A stretch of DNA of 64,000 nt, from NCBI RefSeq assembly GCF_024346755.1, contig NZ_AP024861.1, forward strand, positions 2,914,001 through 2,978,000, written 5' to 3'. This document shows, one piece after another, positions 9,198-18,687 of the stretch (positions within the stretch are counted from its first letter, which is position 1; each line of letters starts with the position of its first letter). The notes beneath the pieces are model-generated. The model ran no database searches. It was given only the letters and a program-made list of their open reading frames with translations, and had not been told where the DNA came from. This DNA comes from Vibrio aerogenes (GTDB taxonomy: Bacteria; Pseudomonadota; Gammaproteobacteria; Enterobacterales; Vibrionaceae). Made by a program: the position numbers and the translations under genes.

Positions 9198-10157
9198 ATG
9201 AATAACGTTTTAATGTCTTTAGTTGTACGTCGGTTCTTAAGTGCCATACTGACGCTGTTTCTGGTTTCGGTTGTTGTGTTTGCAATTACCAATATTCTGC
9301 CCGGCGATGCTGCCCAGCAGATACTGGGACAATTTGCCATGCCGGAACAGGTTGCTGCGCTCCGGGCACAACTCGGTCTGGATCAACCGGCAATCGCCCG
9401 TTATTTTCACTGGCTGTTCAGCTTGCTGAGCGGCGACCCTGGTCAGTCTTTCGCGAATAATATGCCGGTCAGTAAACTGATGGATGAACGGCTGCAGAAT
9501 ACCTTAATGCTGGCAGCAGCAACCTCGGTTATCTCTGTTCCTGTTGCTCTGTTTCTGGGCATTTTCTCCGCCATCTACAGAAATGGTCGCGTCGATAAAT
9601 GCCTGAACACCCTGACACTGGCGCTGGTGGCTGTCCCGGAATTTCTGGTTGCAACCATTGCAGTGCTGATCTTTGCAGTCAAATTACACTGGTTTTCAGC
9701 CATTTCATATGGCGGCGCCGGAGACGGCATTCTGGATTTCTTACGCGCTTATACACTGCCGGTCATGACGCTCTGCTTTGTGATTACGGCACAAATGGCA
9801 AGAATGACCCGTGCAGCCATGGTCGATGAACTCAGCACCAGTTATGTCGAGATGGCGTACCTGAAAGGTCTGTCAACACTCCGGATTGCGATTGTTCATG
9901 CACTACCGAATGCCATCGGACCCATCGCTAATGCGGTTGCACTCAGTTTGTCTTATTTGTTCGGTGGCGTTGTCATCGTTGAAGCGATTTTCAATTTTCC
10001 CGGTATTGCCGGACTGATGGTCGATGCAGTCACCAACCGGGATATTGCGCTGGTACAAGCCTGTACCATGCTTTTTTGCAGTGGTTATCTGGGCCTCATT
10101 CTGATTGCAGACATCTGCGCAATTGTATTCAATCCAAGACTGAGGAATAAAGTATGA
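9198..10157 (+). CDS. ABC transporter permease, DppB-like
   Basis: A 319-residue inner-membrane permease. It starts with a conserved RRFLSAILTLFLVSVVVF first membrane helix, has the family LPGD segment, a periplasmic loop, and five further helices. The EAA loop region (SYVEMAYLKGLS...IVHALPNA) that contacts the ATPase is at about residues 215-240. It pairs with the next gene as the two halves of the channel. The ATG at 9198 follows a GAGGATA-type site. Substrate preference comes from the binding protein just upstream. Confidence 0.93.
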   Translation: MNNVLMSLVVRRFLSAILTLFLVSVVVFAITNILPGDAAQQILGQFAMPEQVAALRAQLGLDQPAIARYFHWLFSLLSGDPGQSFANNMPVSKLMDERLQNTLMLAAATSVISVPVALFLGIFSAIYRNGRVDKCLNTLTLALVAVPEFLVATIAVLIFAVKLHWFSAISYGGAGDGILDFLRAYTLPVMTLCFVITAQMARMTRAAMVDELSTSYVEMAYLKGLSTLRIAIVHALPNAIGPIANAVALSLSYLFGGVVIVEAIFNFPGIAGLMVDAVTNRDIALVQACTMLFCSGYLGLILIADICAIVFNPRLRNKV

Positions 10158-10981
10158 CTGTCCCCTCTTCACAATTTTCACCTTTATGGCAGGCGCTGAA
10201 AAAAATCAGTTCACTGATCTGTCTGCTGTGCCTGTTCCTGGCTGTTTTCGGTCCATCACTCGCCCCTTACAACGTGGGTGAAGTGGTCTCCAAAAACATC
10301 TTTGCGCCTGTCAGCGAACAATTCCTGCTGGGCACCGATTATCTCGGACGTGATAATCTGAGCCGGATTTTAAATGCTATCAGGTACACCGTCGGTTTAT
10401 CTTTGACCGCATCCGTGCTGGCTTCCTGCACCGGCACGCTGATCGCACTGACCGCAGTCATGTCTCCCAAATGGCTGGAAGAAATTATCATCCGTCTGGT
10501 CGACGCCCTGATCTCTATCCCCAGCAAAATGCTGGCACTGGTCATTGTGGCCGGATTCGGCTCTTCCATTCATCTGCTGATTATCACGGCTGTGATTGGT
10601 TATGCACCGGGCGCGTTCCGCATCGCATACAGTCTGGCCCTGAGTCAACACGAGCTTGAATATGTACAGGCCGCTAAAATCCGCGGAGAAAGCCCGGTTT
10701 ATATTGCTGTCAGGGAGATTCTGCCCAATATTCTCAACCCGGTTCTGGCTGATTTTGGTTTACGGTTTGTCTTTATCGTTTTGCTGCTTAGTGGGCTGAG
10801 CTTTCTTGGCCTTGGTATTCAGCCACCAAACGCCGATCTGGGCTCACTGGTGCGGGAAAACATTGGTGGTTTAAGTCAGGGAGCCGTCGCACTGATTGCC
10901 CCCGCGATCACCATCGGCATGATGACCGTTGCTGTCAATTTGGTGATAGACCGGATTGCAGAGCAACGAAACCAGCATTAA
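10154..10981 (+). CDS. ABC transporter permease, DppC-like
   Basis: A 275-residue partner permease that overlaps the previous gene by 4 nt (ATGA type). It shows the DppC/OppC hallmarks: an N-terminal membrane helix, the LLGTDYLGRDNLSRI segment of the periplasmic face, an EAA loop (YVQAAKIRGES...REILPNI), and LLSGLSFLGLGIQPPNADLG near the C-terminus. Six membrane segments are expected. It forms the inner-membrane channel with the DppB-like protein. Confidence 0.93.
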   Translation: MTVPSSQFSPLWQALKKISSLICLLCLFLAVFGPSLAPYNVGEVVSKNIFAPVSEQFLLGTDYLGRDNLSRILNAIRYTVGLSLTASVLASCTGTLIALTAVMSPKWLEEIIIRLVDALISIPSKMLALVIVAGFGSSIHLLIITAVIGYAPGAFRIAYSLALSQHELEYVQAAKIRGESPVYIAVREILPNILNPVLADFGLRFVFIVLLLSGLSFLGLGIQPPNADLGSLVRENIGGLSQGAVALIAPAITIGMMTVAVNLVIDRIAEQRNQH

Positions 10982-10990
10982 GGAGGCGCT

Positions 10991-12904
10991 GTGAGAGATT
11001 TTATTGAAGTAAAAGGGCTTTGTATCAGCGCAGAACAGGACCACAGACAAGTTCAGATTGTCAGTGATGTCAGTTTTTCACTGGAAAAAGGCAAAGTACT
11101 GGCACTGATTGGAGAATCCGGTTCAGGAAAAACCACCATCGCTCTCTCTTTGATGGGATATACCAAACCAGGCTGTTCAATTACTCAGGGCGAAGTCTGG
11201 CTGGGAGATGATGACTTATTAACTGCAACCCCGGAACAACTTTGCAACTGGCGCGGAAAACGCGTTGCTTATATCGCGCAAAGTGCAGCGGCGGCTTTTA
11301 ATCCGGGCAAACGTCTGATTGATCAGGTGATTGAATCAGCACTGCGCCATCGTGACGGCACCCGGGAACAACTCAAAGAAAAAGCGATTCAGCTATTCAA
11401 AGAGCTGGTGTTGCCTGAGCCCGAAACGATCGGTCAACGTTATCCGCACGAAGTATCCGGCGGTCAGCTGCAACGCATTATGGCTGCAATGGCACTGATT
11501 GCTGAGCCGGAACTGGTCATTCTGGACGAACCAACAACCGCACTGGATGTGACAACTCAGGTCGGCGTTTTGCAGGTATTTCGTCAGATAGTCAAACAGC
11601 GTCAGGTCACCGCAGTTTATGTGTCGCACGATTTAGCCGTAGTCGCACAGGTTGCAGATAAAGTTGTGGTGTTAAACCATGGTGAAATTCAGGAAACCAG
11701 CGACATTGAAACCATTCTCGATGCACCGGCCCACCCTTATACCCGTGAATTGATGCAGGCTGCATCTCCGGTTCAGAAAAGCAAACCCGTCACACTGGCA
11801 CAAACACAGCATCAGAATGAATCCAAACCATCACCGCTGTTATCCGTACGCAAACTGGTTGCAGGTTACGGCCCACGCAATAAAATGGGCATGCCTGAAT
11901 TCCCGGTACTCGATGATATCCGTTTCAAGCTCTGGCCGGGACAGGCTATTGGTATTATTGGTGAGTCAGGCTCAGGCAAATCAACACTGGCAAAAACACT
12001 GGTGGGCATGCTTCCGGCAGCCCTCGGTAATGTAAAATACCGGGACACAGATCTGCCTGCCAAGTTAAATCAGAGAAGTAAAGAACAGTGCCGGAAAATA
12101 CAGTTAGTCTTTCAGAATGCAGAGACGGCACTGAATCCGAAACATACCGTGCGTCAGTTATTGGAACGTCCGCTGAAAACTTACTTTAAAATGTCCGGCC
12201 GGGCACGTCATGCAAGAATAGAAGAGCTGCTCAGGCTGGTTCAGCTTCCTGAAGAAGTGATTGACCGCAAACCATCTGCACTCTCCGGCGGGCAAAAACA
12301 ACGGGTCAATTTAGCCAGAGCACTGGCGGCTGAACCCGATATTATTATCTGCGATGAAGTCACTTCTGCTCTCGATACTGTTGTTGGCGCGGCAATACTG
12401 GAACTCCTGAATGATCTCAAAGACCGGCTGGGTTTTGCATATCTGTTTATCAGCCACGATATGAACAGTGTCAAAGCATTATGTGATGATGTCATCGTGC
12501 TTTATAAAGGCACACAAGTTCAGTCTTCACCGGTTAACGGCTTATACCACGGTCCGCTTCATCCATACACAGCTCTCCTGATGGATTCAGTTCCTCAACT
12601 GAGAACGGACTGGATTCATGAACCCAGAATCGCGACCCGGGTCAGCGGATTTCAGGCTGCTGCCGGACAGCCGGAAATGTGCGCGTTTGTGGAACGGTGC
12701 CCGCAGCGTATTGCCGGCGTCTGTGCGAATGTTTCGCCCAGCCACAGAAAAATCCATCAACGCAGCCATATTTTATGCCATCTGCAGGATAACAAACTCC
12801 AGACTCTGGCCACATTATCTGACCCGGAACCAGAGGCAACCGAACAGAATAAAGCCAATATCCATCCTCTGGCAAAATTTCACAATAAGGAACATTACGC
12901 ATGA
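10991..12904 (+). CDS. fused double ABC ATPase, DppD-DppF-like
   Basis: A 637-residue protein with two complete ATPase domains in one chain. The first (about 1-265) has Walker A GESGSGKTT, signature SGGQLQR and a Walker B LVILDEP; the second (about 275-590) has Walker A GESGSGKST and signature LSGGQKQR. An oligopeptide-transporter C-terminal region with CAFVERCPQR and further Cys residues follows, as in OppD/DppD proteins that bind an iron-sulfur cluster or metal there. It starts with GTG after a perfect AAGGAGG. The last 4 nt overlap the 2Fe-2S protein gene, so transport and oxidation genes are translationally coupled. Confidence 0.93.
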   Translation: MRDFIEVKGLCISAEQDHRQVQIVSDVSFSLEKGKVLALIGESGSGKTTIALSLMGYTKPGCSITQGEVWLGDDDLLTATPEQLCNWRGKRVAYIAQSAAAAFNPGKRLIDQVIESALRHRDGTREQLKEKAIQLFKELVLPEPETIGQRYPHEVSGGQLQRIMAAMALIAEPELVILDEPTTALDVTTQVGVLQVFRQIVKQRQVTAVYVSHDLAVVAQVADKVVVLNHGEIQETSDIETILDAPAHPYTRELMQAASPVQKSKPVTLAQTQHQNESKPSPLLSVRKLVAGYGPRNKMGMPEFPVLDDIRFKLWPGQAIGIIGESGSGKSTLAKTLVGMLPAALGNVKYRDTDLPAKLNQRSKEQCRKIQLVFQNAETALNPKHTVRQLLERPLKTYFKMSGRARHARIEELLRLVQLPEEVIDRKPSALSGGQKQRVNLARALAAEPDIIICDEVTSALDTVVGAAILELLNDLKDRLGFAYLFISHDMNSVKALCDDVIVLYKGTQVQSSPVNGLYHGPLHPYTALLMDSVPQLRTDWIHEPRIATRVSGFQAAAGQPEMCAFVERCPQRIAGVCANVSPSHRKIHQRSHILCHLQDNKLQTLATLSDPEPEATEQNKANIHPLAKFHNKEHYA

Positions 12905-13218
12905 ATGGCAGATTTATCCGGCTGGATGAAACCGACAGGAACACCGTCACTTTGTGGATCAATGGTCAGCAGCATCAGGCCCTTGAAGGGGATACCCTGA
13001 TGATGGCGATTCTGTGCAACCAGCAAGGACTGAGAAGCAATGAATTCGGAGATCACGACCGGGCAGGATTTTGTCTGATGGGTGCCTGTCAGGATTGCTG
13101 GGTCTGGACTGAATCCGGCCAGAGAATCCGTTCCTGTTCCACCTATGTCACTGAAGGCATGAAAATCGTCACTCAAGAACCGGAGGCTGTATGGAACGTC
13201 CACGAATTGTCATTATAG
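12901..13218 (+). CDS. 2Fe-2S small subunit of opine oxidase/HcnA-like dehydrogenase
   Basis: A 105-residue ferredoxin-like protein (Fer2_4 type). Cysteines 58, 63, 66 and 79 form the plant-type CxxxxCxxC...C cluster pattern within GFCLMGACQDCW and RSCS. The same small subunit occurs in octopine/nopaline oxidase-like complexes, D-hydroxyproline dehydrogenase and hydrogen cyanide synthase (HcnA). It overlaps the ATPase by 4 nt and the FAD subunit by 28 nt. It is expected to relay electrons in the heterotrimer with the next two genes. Confidence 0.87.
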   Translation: MNGRFIRLDETDRNTVTLWINGQQHQALEGDTLMMAILCNQQGLRSNEFGDHDRAGFCLMGACQDCWVWTESGQRIRSCSTYVTEGMKIVTQEPEAVWNVHELSL

Positions 13219-14618
13219 GGGCAGGCCCCGCGGGTATCCGCTGTGCCGAAACTCTGGTGCAACAGGGCATCAGACCAGTTGTTATCGATGAGCAGCCGCA
13301 ATCCGGTGGCCAGATTTATAAGCGCCAGCCGACACCTTTTCAGCGTTCTTATCAGAAGCTTTATGGCAGTGAATACAAAAAAGCGGAATCAGTGCATCAA
13401 ACCTTCGACCACCTGATCAACGACATTGACTATTATCCGGGAACCAGTGTCTGGGCGATAGAAACTCAAACCCTCTATGCGCATCAGAACGAAAGCCCGG
13501 TAGAAATCCGTTTTGACTATCTGATTTTATGTACCGGTGCAACTGACCGGGTTCTGCCGGTCGAAGGGTGGGAGCAGGCAGGCACCTACTCTTTGGGAGG
13601 CGCTCAAATCGCGCTGAAACATCAGGCCTGTGCCATCGGCCACAAAATTGCTTTTACCGGTACCGGTCCGCTGCTTTACCTTGTCGCCTGGCAATACCTC
13701 AAAGCCGGTGCAACCGTCGCCGGTGTTTATGATACATCAGGCTTTATTTCCCGGCTGAAAGCGATGGACAAACTGCTGATGAAGCCAGCGGCACTCTGGC
13801 AGGGACTGAAGATGATCGGTGCACTCAAGCGGGCCGGAATACCGGTTCATACCGGTGTTGTTCCCCGGAAAATTACGGGTGAAGGCGAAGTGTCCGGGTT
13901 GGACATCATCCTGAAAAACGGGACATGCACACACGTTGACTGTGACGCAGTCGCACTTGGTTTCCATATCAAACCCGAAACACAGCTGGCGGATTTAGCG
14001 GGTTGTGAATTCAGTTTTGACCGTCAAAGTGAGCTGTGGCTGCCTGTTGTTGACTCACAGGGCAGAACCTCTGTTCCTCATGTTTTTTGTGCCGGTGATG
14101 GCTGCCGGATTCTGGGAGCCGATGCTGCGGAGCTGTCCGGTCAGATCGTTGCCCTGACAGTACTGGCAAAAATCCGCGATCTGAATAACCAGCTGGAAAA
14201 AACACAATCCACGCTGCTTGCCCGGTTTAGCCGGATGAAGCGCTTCGGAGAAGGCTTGCTGACAGCCTTCCCCTGGCCGGCACATTTAATTGATCAACTC
14301 AGCGATGGCGCCGTGGTGTGCCGGTGTGAAGCCATCACCAAGGCTGAAATAAAATTAAGTGTCCGGGAAAAAGAAGCCACGGAAGTCAATCGTTCCAAGT
14401 CATTCAGCCGTGCCGGGATGGGGCGTTGTCAGGGGCGTTACTGTGCCCATGTGAATGCAACAATCATTGCCGGAGAGCGTCATCAATCGCCTGAAACAAG
14501 CGGCCGTCAACGCTCTCAGGCGCCGGTCAAACCGATTCCTGTCAATGTATATACAAAGACACCCGGTCAGTCGTCACATAATCATCCGTCACAGAAAGTA
14601 AGCGGGAAAGCGATATGA
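13191..14618 (+). CDS. FAD/2Fe-2S alpha subunit, OoxA/HcnB-like
   Basis: A 475-residue pyridine-nucleotide-disulfide-type flavoprotein. GAGPAG at residues 10-15 binds FAD, a second dinucleotide site TGTGPL lies near 156, and a C-terminal BFD-like 2Fe-2S domain carries Cys377, Cys379, Cys413 and Cys418 (CRC...CQGRYC). This architecture matches OoxA/NoxA (opine oxidase), HcnB and the LhpB/HypB-type D-hydroxyproline dehydrogenase subunits. The last 45 residues are a low-complexity tail beyond the family core. A GGAGG site sits ahead of the ATG. The gene overlaps both neighbours, consistent with a stoichiometric complex. Confidence 0.88.
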   Translation: MERPRIVIIGAGPAGIRCAETLVQQGIRPVVIDEQPQSGGQIYKRQPTPFQRSYQKLYGSEYKKAESVHQTFDHLINDIDYYPGTSVWAIETQTLYAHQNESPVEIRFDYLILCTGATDRVLPVEGWEQAGTYSLGGAQIALKHQACAIGHKIAFTGTGPLLYLVAWQYLKAGATVAGVYDTSGFISRLKAMDKLLMKPAALWQGLKMIGALKRAGIPVHTGVVPRKITGEGEVSGLDIILKNGTCTHVDCDAVALGFHIKPETQLADLAGCEFSFDRQSELWLPVVDSQGRTSVPHVFCAGDGCRILGADAAELSGQIVALTVLAKIRDLNNQLEKTQSTLLARFSRMKRFGEGLLTAFPWPAHLIDQLSDGAVVCRCEAITKAEIKLSVREKEATEVNRSKSFSRAGMGRCQGRYCAHVNATIIAGERHQSPETSGRQRSQAPVKPIPVNVYTKTPGQSSHNHPSQKVSGKAI

Positions 14619-15781
14619 ACAGACAGTTAAAGCCATCAATACCACAATTCGATGTCATCGTGACCGGAGGTGGATTTATGGGGGCTTCAAGTGCTTTCTT
14701 TCTGGCAAAAAGAGGGCTGAAGGTTTTATTACTCGAAAGAGATCGTATCGGACAATACGCCAGCGGGGTCAATTTCGGTAACGTCCGGCGTCAGGGACGT
14801 CACCTGCTGCAACTTGAACTGGCAAACCGTTCACGTCGTCTCTGGAATCAACTTCCTGAATTGATTGGCGATGACCTGGAGTTTATCCCCAGCGGCCATA
14901 TGCGGATCTGTTACGAAACATCCCGGATCGAAGCACTTGAAGACTATGCAAATGCACCGGAGGCCAAAGAACTGGGACTGGAAATCCTGACCGGAGAGAA
15001 ACTCCGTCAGCGCTTTCCTTATTTGGGACCGGAAGTTGTTGCAGGCTCTTATGCGCCTTATGACGGACATGCCAATCCAAGGCTTGCCGCCCCTGCATTT
15101 GCCAGAGCAGCAAAGCGGGAAGGCGCGGTGATCATGGAAAATACAGAAGTCAGATTAATCGAAAAAACCCCCTCTGGCTTTAGTGTCCTGACAAAAGAAG
15201 GTGTAGAGTATCGCGCACAACAGCTTCTGGTTTCTGCCGGAGCCTGGGGAGAAAAATTATCCGCTCAGATGGGCGAGCCCATCCCTTTGTATACCAGAGG
15301 ACCACAAATGAGTGTGACGGAACCCCTTCCCTACCGTTTCAAAACGGTCATTGGTGTTTCCTCATCCACAGAAGAGGAAATTCTCTACTTCCGGCAGATC
15401 CCCAGAGGCAACATCATTATCGGGGGCTGTCACCGGTCACTGCCGGATATGGAAAAACGCACAGCTCAGTTTGAACCCAAGGCATTGATTTACCAAATGC
15501 AGCAGCTGCATCGCGTTGTTCCGCAAATTGGCAATATTCATATCATTCGCAGCTGGAGCGGGATTGAAAGTTATCTCCCTGATTCTCTGCCGGTCATGGG
15601 ACCCAGTTCGACAACAGAAGGGCTTTATTACGCCTTCGGATTCTGCGGACATGGTTTTCAGCTGGGGCCGGCCGTTGGTGATGTCATGGCAGAGCTCATC
15701 GCGACGGGTTCAACAGACACACTGATTGAACCATTTGATATCAAACGGTTTACCCGGAAAACAATCAAAAGAAGTGCATAA
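14615..15781 (+). CDS. FAD beta subunit, OoxB/HcnC-like (DAO family)
   Basis: A 388-residue DAO-type catalytic subunit. TGGGFMGASSAFFLA near residues 17-31 is the FAD motif; SGVNFGNVRRQGR corresponds to the flavin-contacting loop, and the C-terminal YAFGFCGHGFQLGPAVG closes the site. In opine oxidases and HcnC this subunit oxidises the C-N bond of the substrate. It overlaps the alpha-subunit gene by 4 nt and touches the deacylase gene by 1 nt. Substrates known for the family include octopine, nopaline, D-hydroxyproline and glycine; the choice here is open. Confidence 0.87.
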   Translation: MNRQLKPSIPQFDVIVTGGGFMGASSAFFLAKRGLKVLLLERDRIGQYASGVNFGNVRRQGRHLLQLELANRSRRLWNQLPELIGDDLEFIPSGHMRICYETSRIEALEDYANAPEAKELGLEILTGEKLRQRFPYLGPEVVAGSYAPYDGHANPRLAAPAFARAAKREGAVIMENTEVRLIEKTPSGFSVLTKEGVEYRAQQLLVSAGAWGEKLSAQMGEPIPLYTRGPQMSVTEPLPYRFKTVIGVSSSTEEEILYFRQIPRGNIIIGGCHRSLPDMEKRTAQFEPKALIYQMQQLHRVVPQIGNIHIIRSWSGIESYLPDSLPVMGPSSTTEGLYYAFGFCGHGFQLGPAVGDVMAELIATGSTDTLIEPFDIKRFTRKTIKRSA

Positions 15782-16956
15782 TGGAAACCAAAGAACTCCT
15801 CAAACGTTTAATTGCTTTTGCAACTGTGTCATCAGATTCAAATCTGGAATTGATTGATTTTGTACAAAGCTTGCTGGCAACAAAAGGGATCCGATCAGAA
15901 CTGGTATTCAATGCTGACCATAGTAAAGCAGCGATGTTTGCCTCCATCGGTCCCGCGGGTAAACCCGGACTGCTGCTTTCAGGCCATTCCGATGTTGTAC
16001 CGGTCAAAGGACAGAACTGGACCACAGATCCATTTACCGGCACAGAAAAAGACGGAAAAATCTATGGCCGTGGCAGCTGTGACATGAAAGGCTTTATCGC
16101 CAGTGCTATTCAGATCATGCTGGCATTTGCCGACAAACCACTCGACCGTCCTGTTCATCTCGCGATCAGTTTTGATGAAGAGCTTGGCTGCCTTGGTATC
16201 AAAGACTTACTTTTGCAGTTACAGCACCTGAAAGTGGAACCCTATCTGTGTATTGTCGGTGAACCCACCAGCATGAATATAGCGACCGGGCATAAAGGAA
16301 AAACTTCATTCCGGACCCATTGCTGCGGTGATGAAGCACACTCTTCACAGGCTCCATTACATACAAACGCCATTTATCTGGCCTGTGATGTCATTGCACA
16401 TCTGCGAAACCTTCAGGCAGAACTGATGACATCCGGTGCCAGAGATGAAGCCTACAATATCCCACACTCCACCGTGCATGTCGGCACGATCGAAGGCGGC
16501 CGGTCTCTGAACATTGTGCCGGGAGAATGCCAGTTTGTTTTCGAAATACGCTATTTGCCCGGCGACGATATAGATACATATCTGGACAACCTGTTCAAAC
16601 AGGCAGAAATGTTAGTTCAACAGGCACAACAAGCGCACCCGGCGACAAAAGCAGCGATAACATTTGACTGTCTGACACGTTATCCGGGACTCGACACGCC
16701 GGCTGATCATCTATCAGTCCGGCAGTTGCAGGCCCTTCTTCCTGATGAAACGAAAACCCTGAAAGTCGCTTTCGGTTCAGAAGGCGGGCTGTTTGCAGAG
16801 TACTTATCAGCACCGGTGGTGGTATGCGGTCCGGGTTCGATTGATCAGGCCCATAAGCCCAATGAATTTATCTCTCTTGCCCAATTACAACAATGCGATG
16901 ACTTATTAAATAAGCTCGTCCCCGAAATCTGTTTCAACCGGAGTGAACATGATTAA
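15781..16956 (+). CDS. M20-family deacylase, ArgE-like
   Basis: A 391-residue zinc peptidase/deacylase of family M20, closest in layout to acetylornithine deacetylase ArgE. Predicted metal ligands and catalytic residues: His69 and Asp71 (SGHSDVVPV), Asp101 (GRGSCDMKG), Glu133/Glu134 (FDEELGCLG). The dimerisation domain lies in the middle (about 180-295). Its position in a catabolic cluster away from arginine biosynthesis genes argues for hydrolysis of an N-acyl amino acid or N-acyl diamine derived from the imported compound. It overlaps the next gene by 8 nt. Confidence 0.87.
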   Translation: METKELLKRLIAFATVSSDSNLELIDFVQSLLATKGIRSELVFNADHSKAAMFASIGPAGKPGLLLSGHSDVVPVKGQNWTTDPFTGTEKDGKIYGRGSCDMKGFIASAIQIMLAFADKPLDRPVHLAISFDEELGCLGIKDLLLQLQHLKVEPYLCIVGEPTSMNIATGHKGKTSFRTHCCGDEAHSSQAPLHTNAIYLACDVIAHLRNLQAELMTSGARDEAYNIPHSTVHVGTIEGGRSLNIVPGECQFVFEIRYLPGDDIDTYLDNLFKQAEMLVQQAQQAHPATKAAITFDCLTRYPGLDTPADHLSVRQLQALLPDETKTLKVAFGSEGGLFAEYLSAPVVVCGPGSIDQAHKPNEFISLAQLQQCDDLLNKLVPEICFNRSEHD

Positions 16957-18418
16957 TTCATCCATACAACAACAACTCAGTTATCCGGGTCTGCTGACCG
17001 ACCAGGCTTATATCAATGGCCAATGGCTGTCATCTGAAGACCATGCCACGATCGAGGTGGTCAATCCGTCCACACAAGAAGTGGTTGCCACAGTGCCGGA
17101 TCTCACCAGAGCTCAGGTCGTATCTTCCGTTGAACTGGCTCATCAAGCCTGGAAAGACTGGAAAAAAACAACTGCTGCAGAGCGTGCAACCATGCTGATG
17201 AACTGGTATCAGCTCATGATGGAAAACCAACATGATTTAGGCCTTATCATGACGCTGGAACAGGGGAAACCACTGGCCGAAGCGATCGGTGAAATTGCCT
17301 ACGCAGCGGGTTTTATCAAGTGGTTTGCCGAAGAAGCCCGCCGGATACATGGCGAGACCATGCAAAATCCATCACCCGATCGCCGTTTAATGACCATCAA
17401 ACAACCGGTCGGCGTCTGTGCGGCAATTACTCCATGGAACTTTCCGGCGGCCATGATCACCAGAAAATGTGCACCAGCAATAGCCGCAGGCTGCCCGGTG
17501 ATAGTCAAACCCGCGGATCTGACGCCGCTTTCTGCGCTGGCACTGGCAGTTCTGGCGGAGAAAGCAGGCATTCCGGCTGGCATTTTTAATGTCATTACCG
17601 GTCATGCTGCGCGCATAGGTGAAGTGCTGACGGAAAGTCCGGAGGTCAGAAAAATCACGTTCACCGGCTCGACCCGTGTTGGCAGTCTGCTGATGGCTCA
17701 AAGTGCCCCTACCATCAAACGGTTGAGTCTGGAACTGGGTGGCAATGCCCCATTCATCGTATTCGAAGACGCAGATATTCAACAAGCCGTCGAAGGCTTA
17801 ATGACCAGCAAATTCCGTAATGCAGGACAAACCTGCGTGTGTGCCAACCGGATATTAGTGCACGATGCCATCTATGATGAATTTGCCCGGGCGTTGACTC
17901 AGGCCGTGATTCAGCTGAAAACCGGCGATGGCCTGGAAGAAGGTGTCACCATAGGCCCGCTTATCAACACTTCGGCTGTCGAAAAAGTTAAACGACATAT
18001 TGATGATGCCATCAGCAAAGGCGCCAAAATAATCTGCGGAGAAATCCCGGATCCACAATCTCTGTTTGTCACACCAACCATATTAACCGGCGTGACAACA
18101 GAAATGCAGGTCGCACACGAAGAAACATTCGGCCCGCTGGCACCTCTGTTCCGTTTCAGCACCGACGAAGAAGCGATCGATATTGCCAACAGTACTCCCT
18201 ACGGATTAGGCGCTTACTACTATACACAAAACCTTCAGCGGGCATGGCATGTGGGTGAAGCGCTCGAATTTGGTATGGTCGGCCTCAACTCAGGCGTCAT
18301 TTCCATGGATGCAGCCCCATTTGGCGGTATCAAGCAATCAGGTCTTGGCCGGGAAGGTTCCGGATTGGGTATTGAAGAGTACCTCGAGGTGAAAGCGTGG
18401 CATATGGGCGGACTCTGA
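16949..18418 (+). CDS. gabD: succinate-semialdehyde dehydrogenase-like (GabD type)
   Basis: An aldehyde dehydrogenase of 489 residues with typical GabD sequence: ITPWNFPAAMITRK, the LELGGNAPFIVFEDAD block carrying the catalytic Glu, and GQTCVCANR with the catalytic Cys next to a second Cys. GabD oxidises succinate semialdehyde to succinate with NADP; related enzymes take glutarate semialdehyde (DavD). ATG 16949 has CGGAG 6 nt upstream and is preferred to the GTG at 16943. The following GabT-like gene makes a 4-aminobutyrate or 5-aminovalerate route likely. The symbol is tentative because DavD activity cannot be excluded. Confidence 0.85.
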   Translation: MINSSIQQQLSYPGLLTDQAYINGQWLSSEDHATIEVVNPSTQEVVATVPDLTRAQVVSSVELAHQAWKDWKKTTAAERATMLMNWYQLMMENQHDLGLIMTLEQGKPLAEAIGEIAYAAGFIKWFAEEARRIHGETMQNPSPDRRLMTIKQPVGVCAAITPWNFPAAMITRKCAPAIAAGCPVIVKPADLTPLSALALAVLAEKAGIPAGIFNVITGHAARIGEVLTESPEVRKITFTGSTRVGSLLMAQSAPTIKRLSLELGGNAPFIVFEDADIQQAVEGLMTSKFRNAGQTCVCANRILVHDAIYDEFARALTQAVIQLKTGDGLEEGVTIGPLINTSAVEKVKRHIDDAISKGAKIICGEIPDPQSLFVTPTILTGVTTEMQVAHEETFGPLAPLFRFSTDEEAIDIANSTPYGLGAYYYTQNLQRAWHVGEALEFGMVGLNSGVISMDAAPFGGIKQSGLGREGSGLGIEEYLEVKAWHMGGL

Positions 18419-18456
18419 CGCCTGAGTGTCCACACCGTCAACAGCGTCTTTACCGC

Positions 18457-18556
18457 CACGTTTTTCAGCACACATTAATTGAACACACGTTTGTGTATTG
18501 AACACACGTTTTTTCAACACGCGTTTTTTCAACACACGTCGTTTTTTCAACACAAG
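18457..18556. repeat. short imperfect tandem repeats between gabD and gabT
   Basis: Between the two genes the motif ACAC(A/G)CGTTTTTTCA recurs, with four good copies from about 18483 to 18555 and a weaker one (CCACGTTTTTCAGCACA) at 18457. Spacing varies between about 15 and 19 nt. It separates the otherwise continuous gabD from gabT. It may be a polymorphic slippage repeat or a set of binding sites. Confidence 0.8.
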
Positions 18557-18687
18557 AGAAACCTGCTGTCTGCGCCATAAAAAACAGTGGAATGTGTATT
18601 GAATCACCAGCAATAAAGCGCCCGGTACTGAGCAAACATGATAATTTTTATACGATTCAACAGTTTTCATTACTAAGGAAAGGTCAT

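Noticed and set aside
12901..15781. Hydrogen cyanide synthase HcnABC
   Set aside because: The three subunits share the fold with HcnABC, but they lie in a cluster with a peptide/opine-type importer, deacylase and GabT/GabD enzymes, which fits amino-acid or opine oxidation better.
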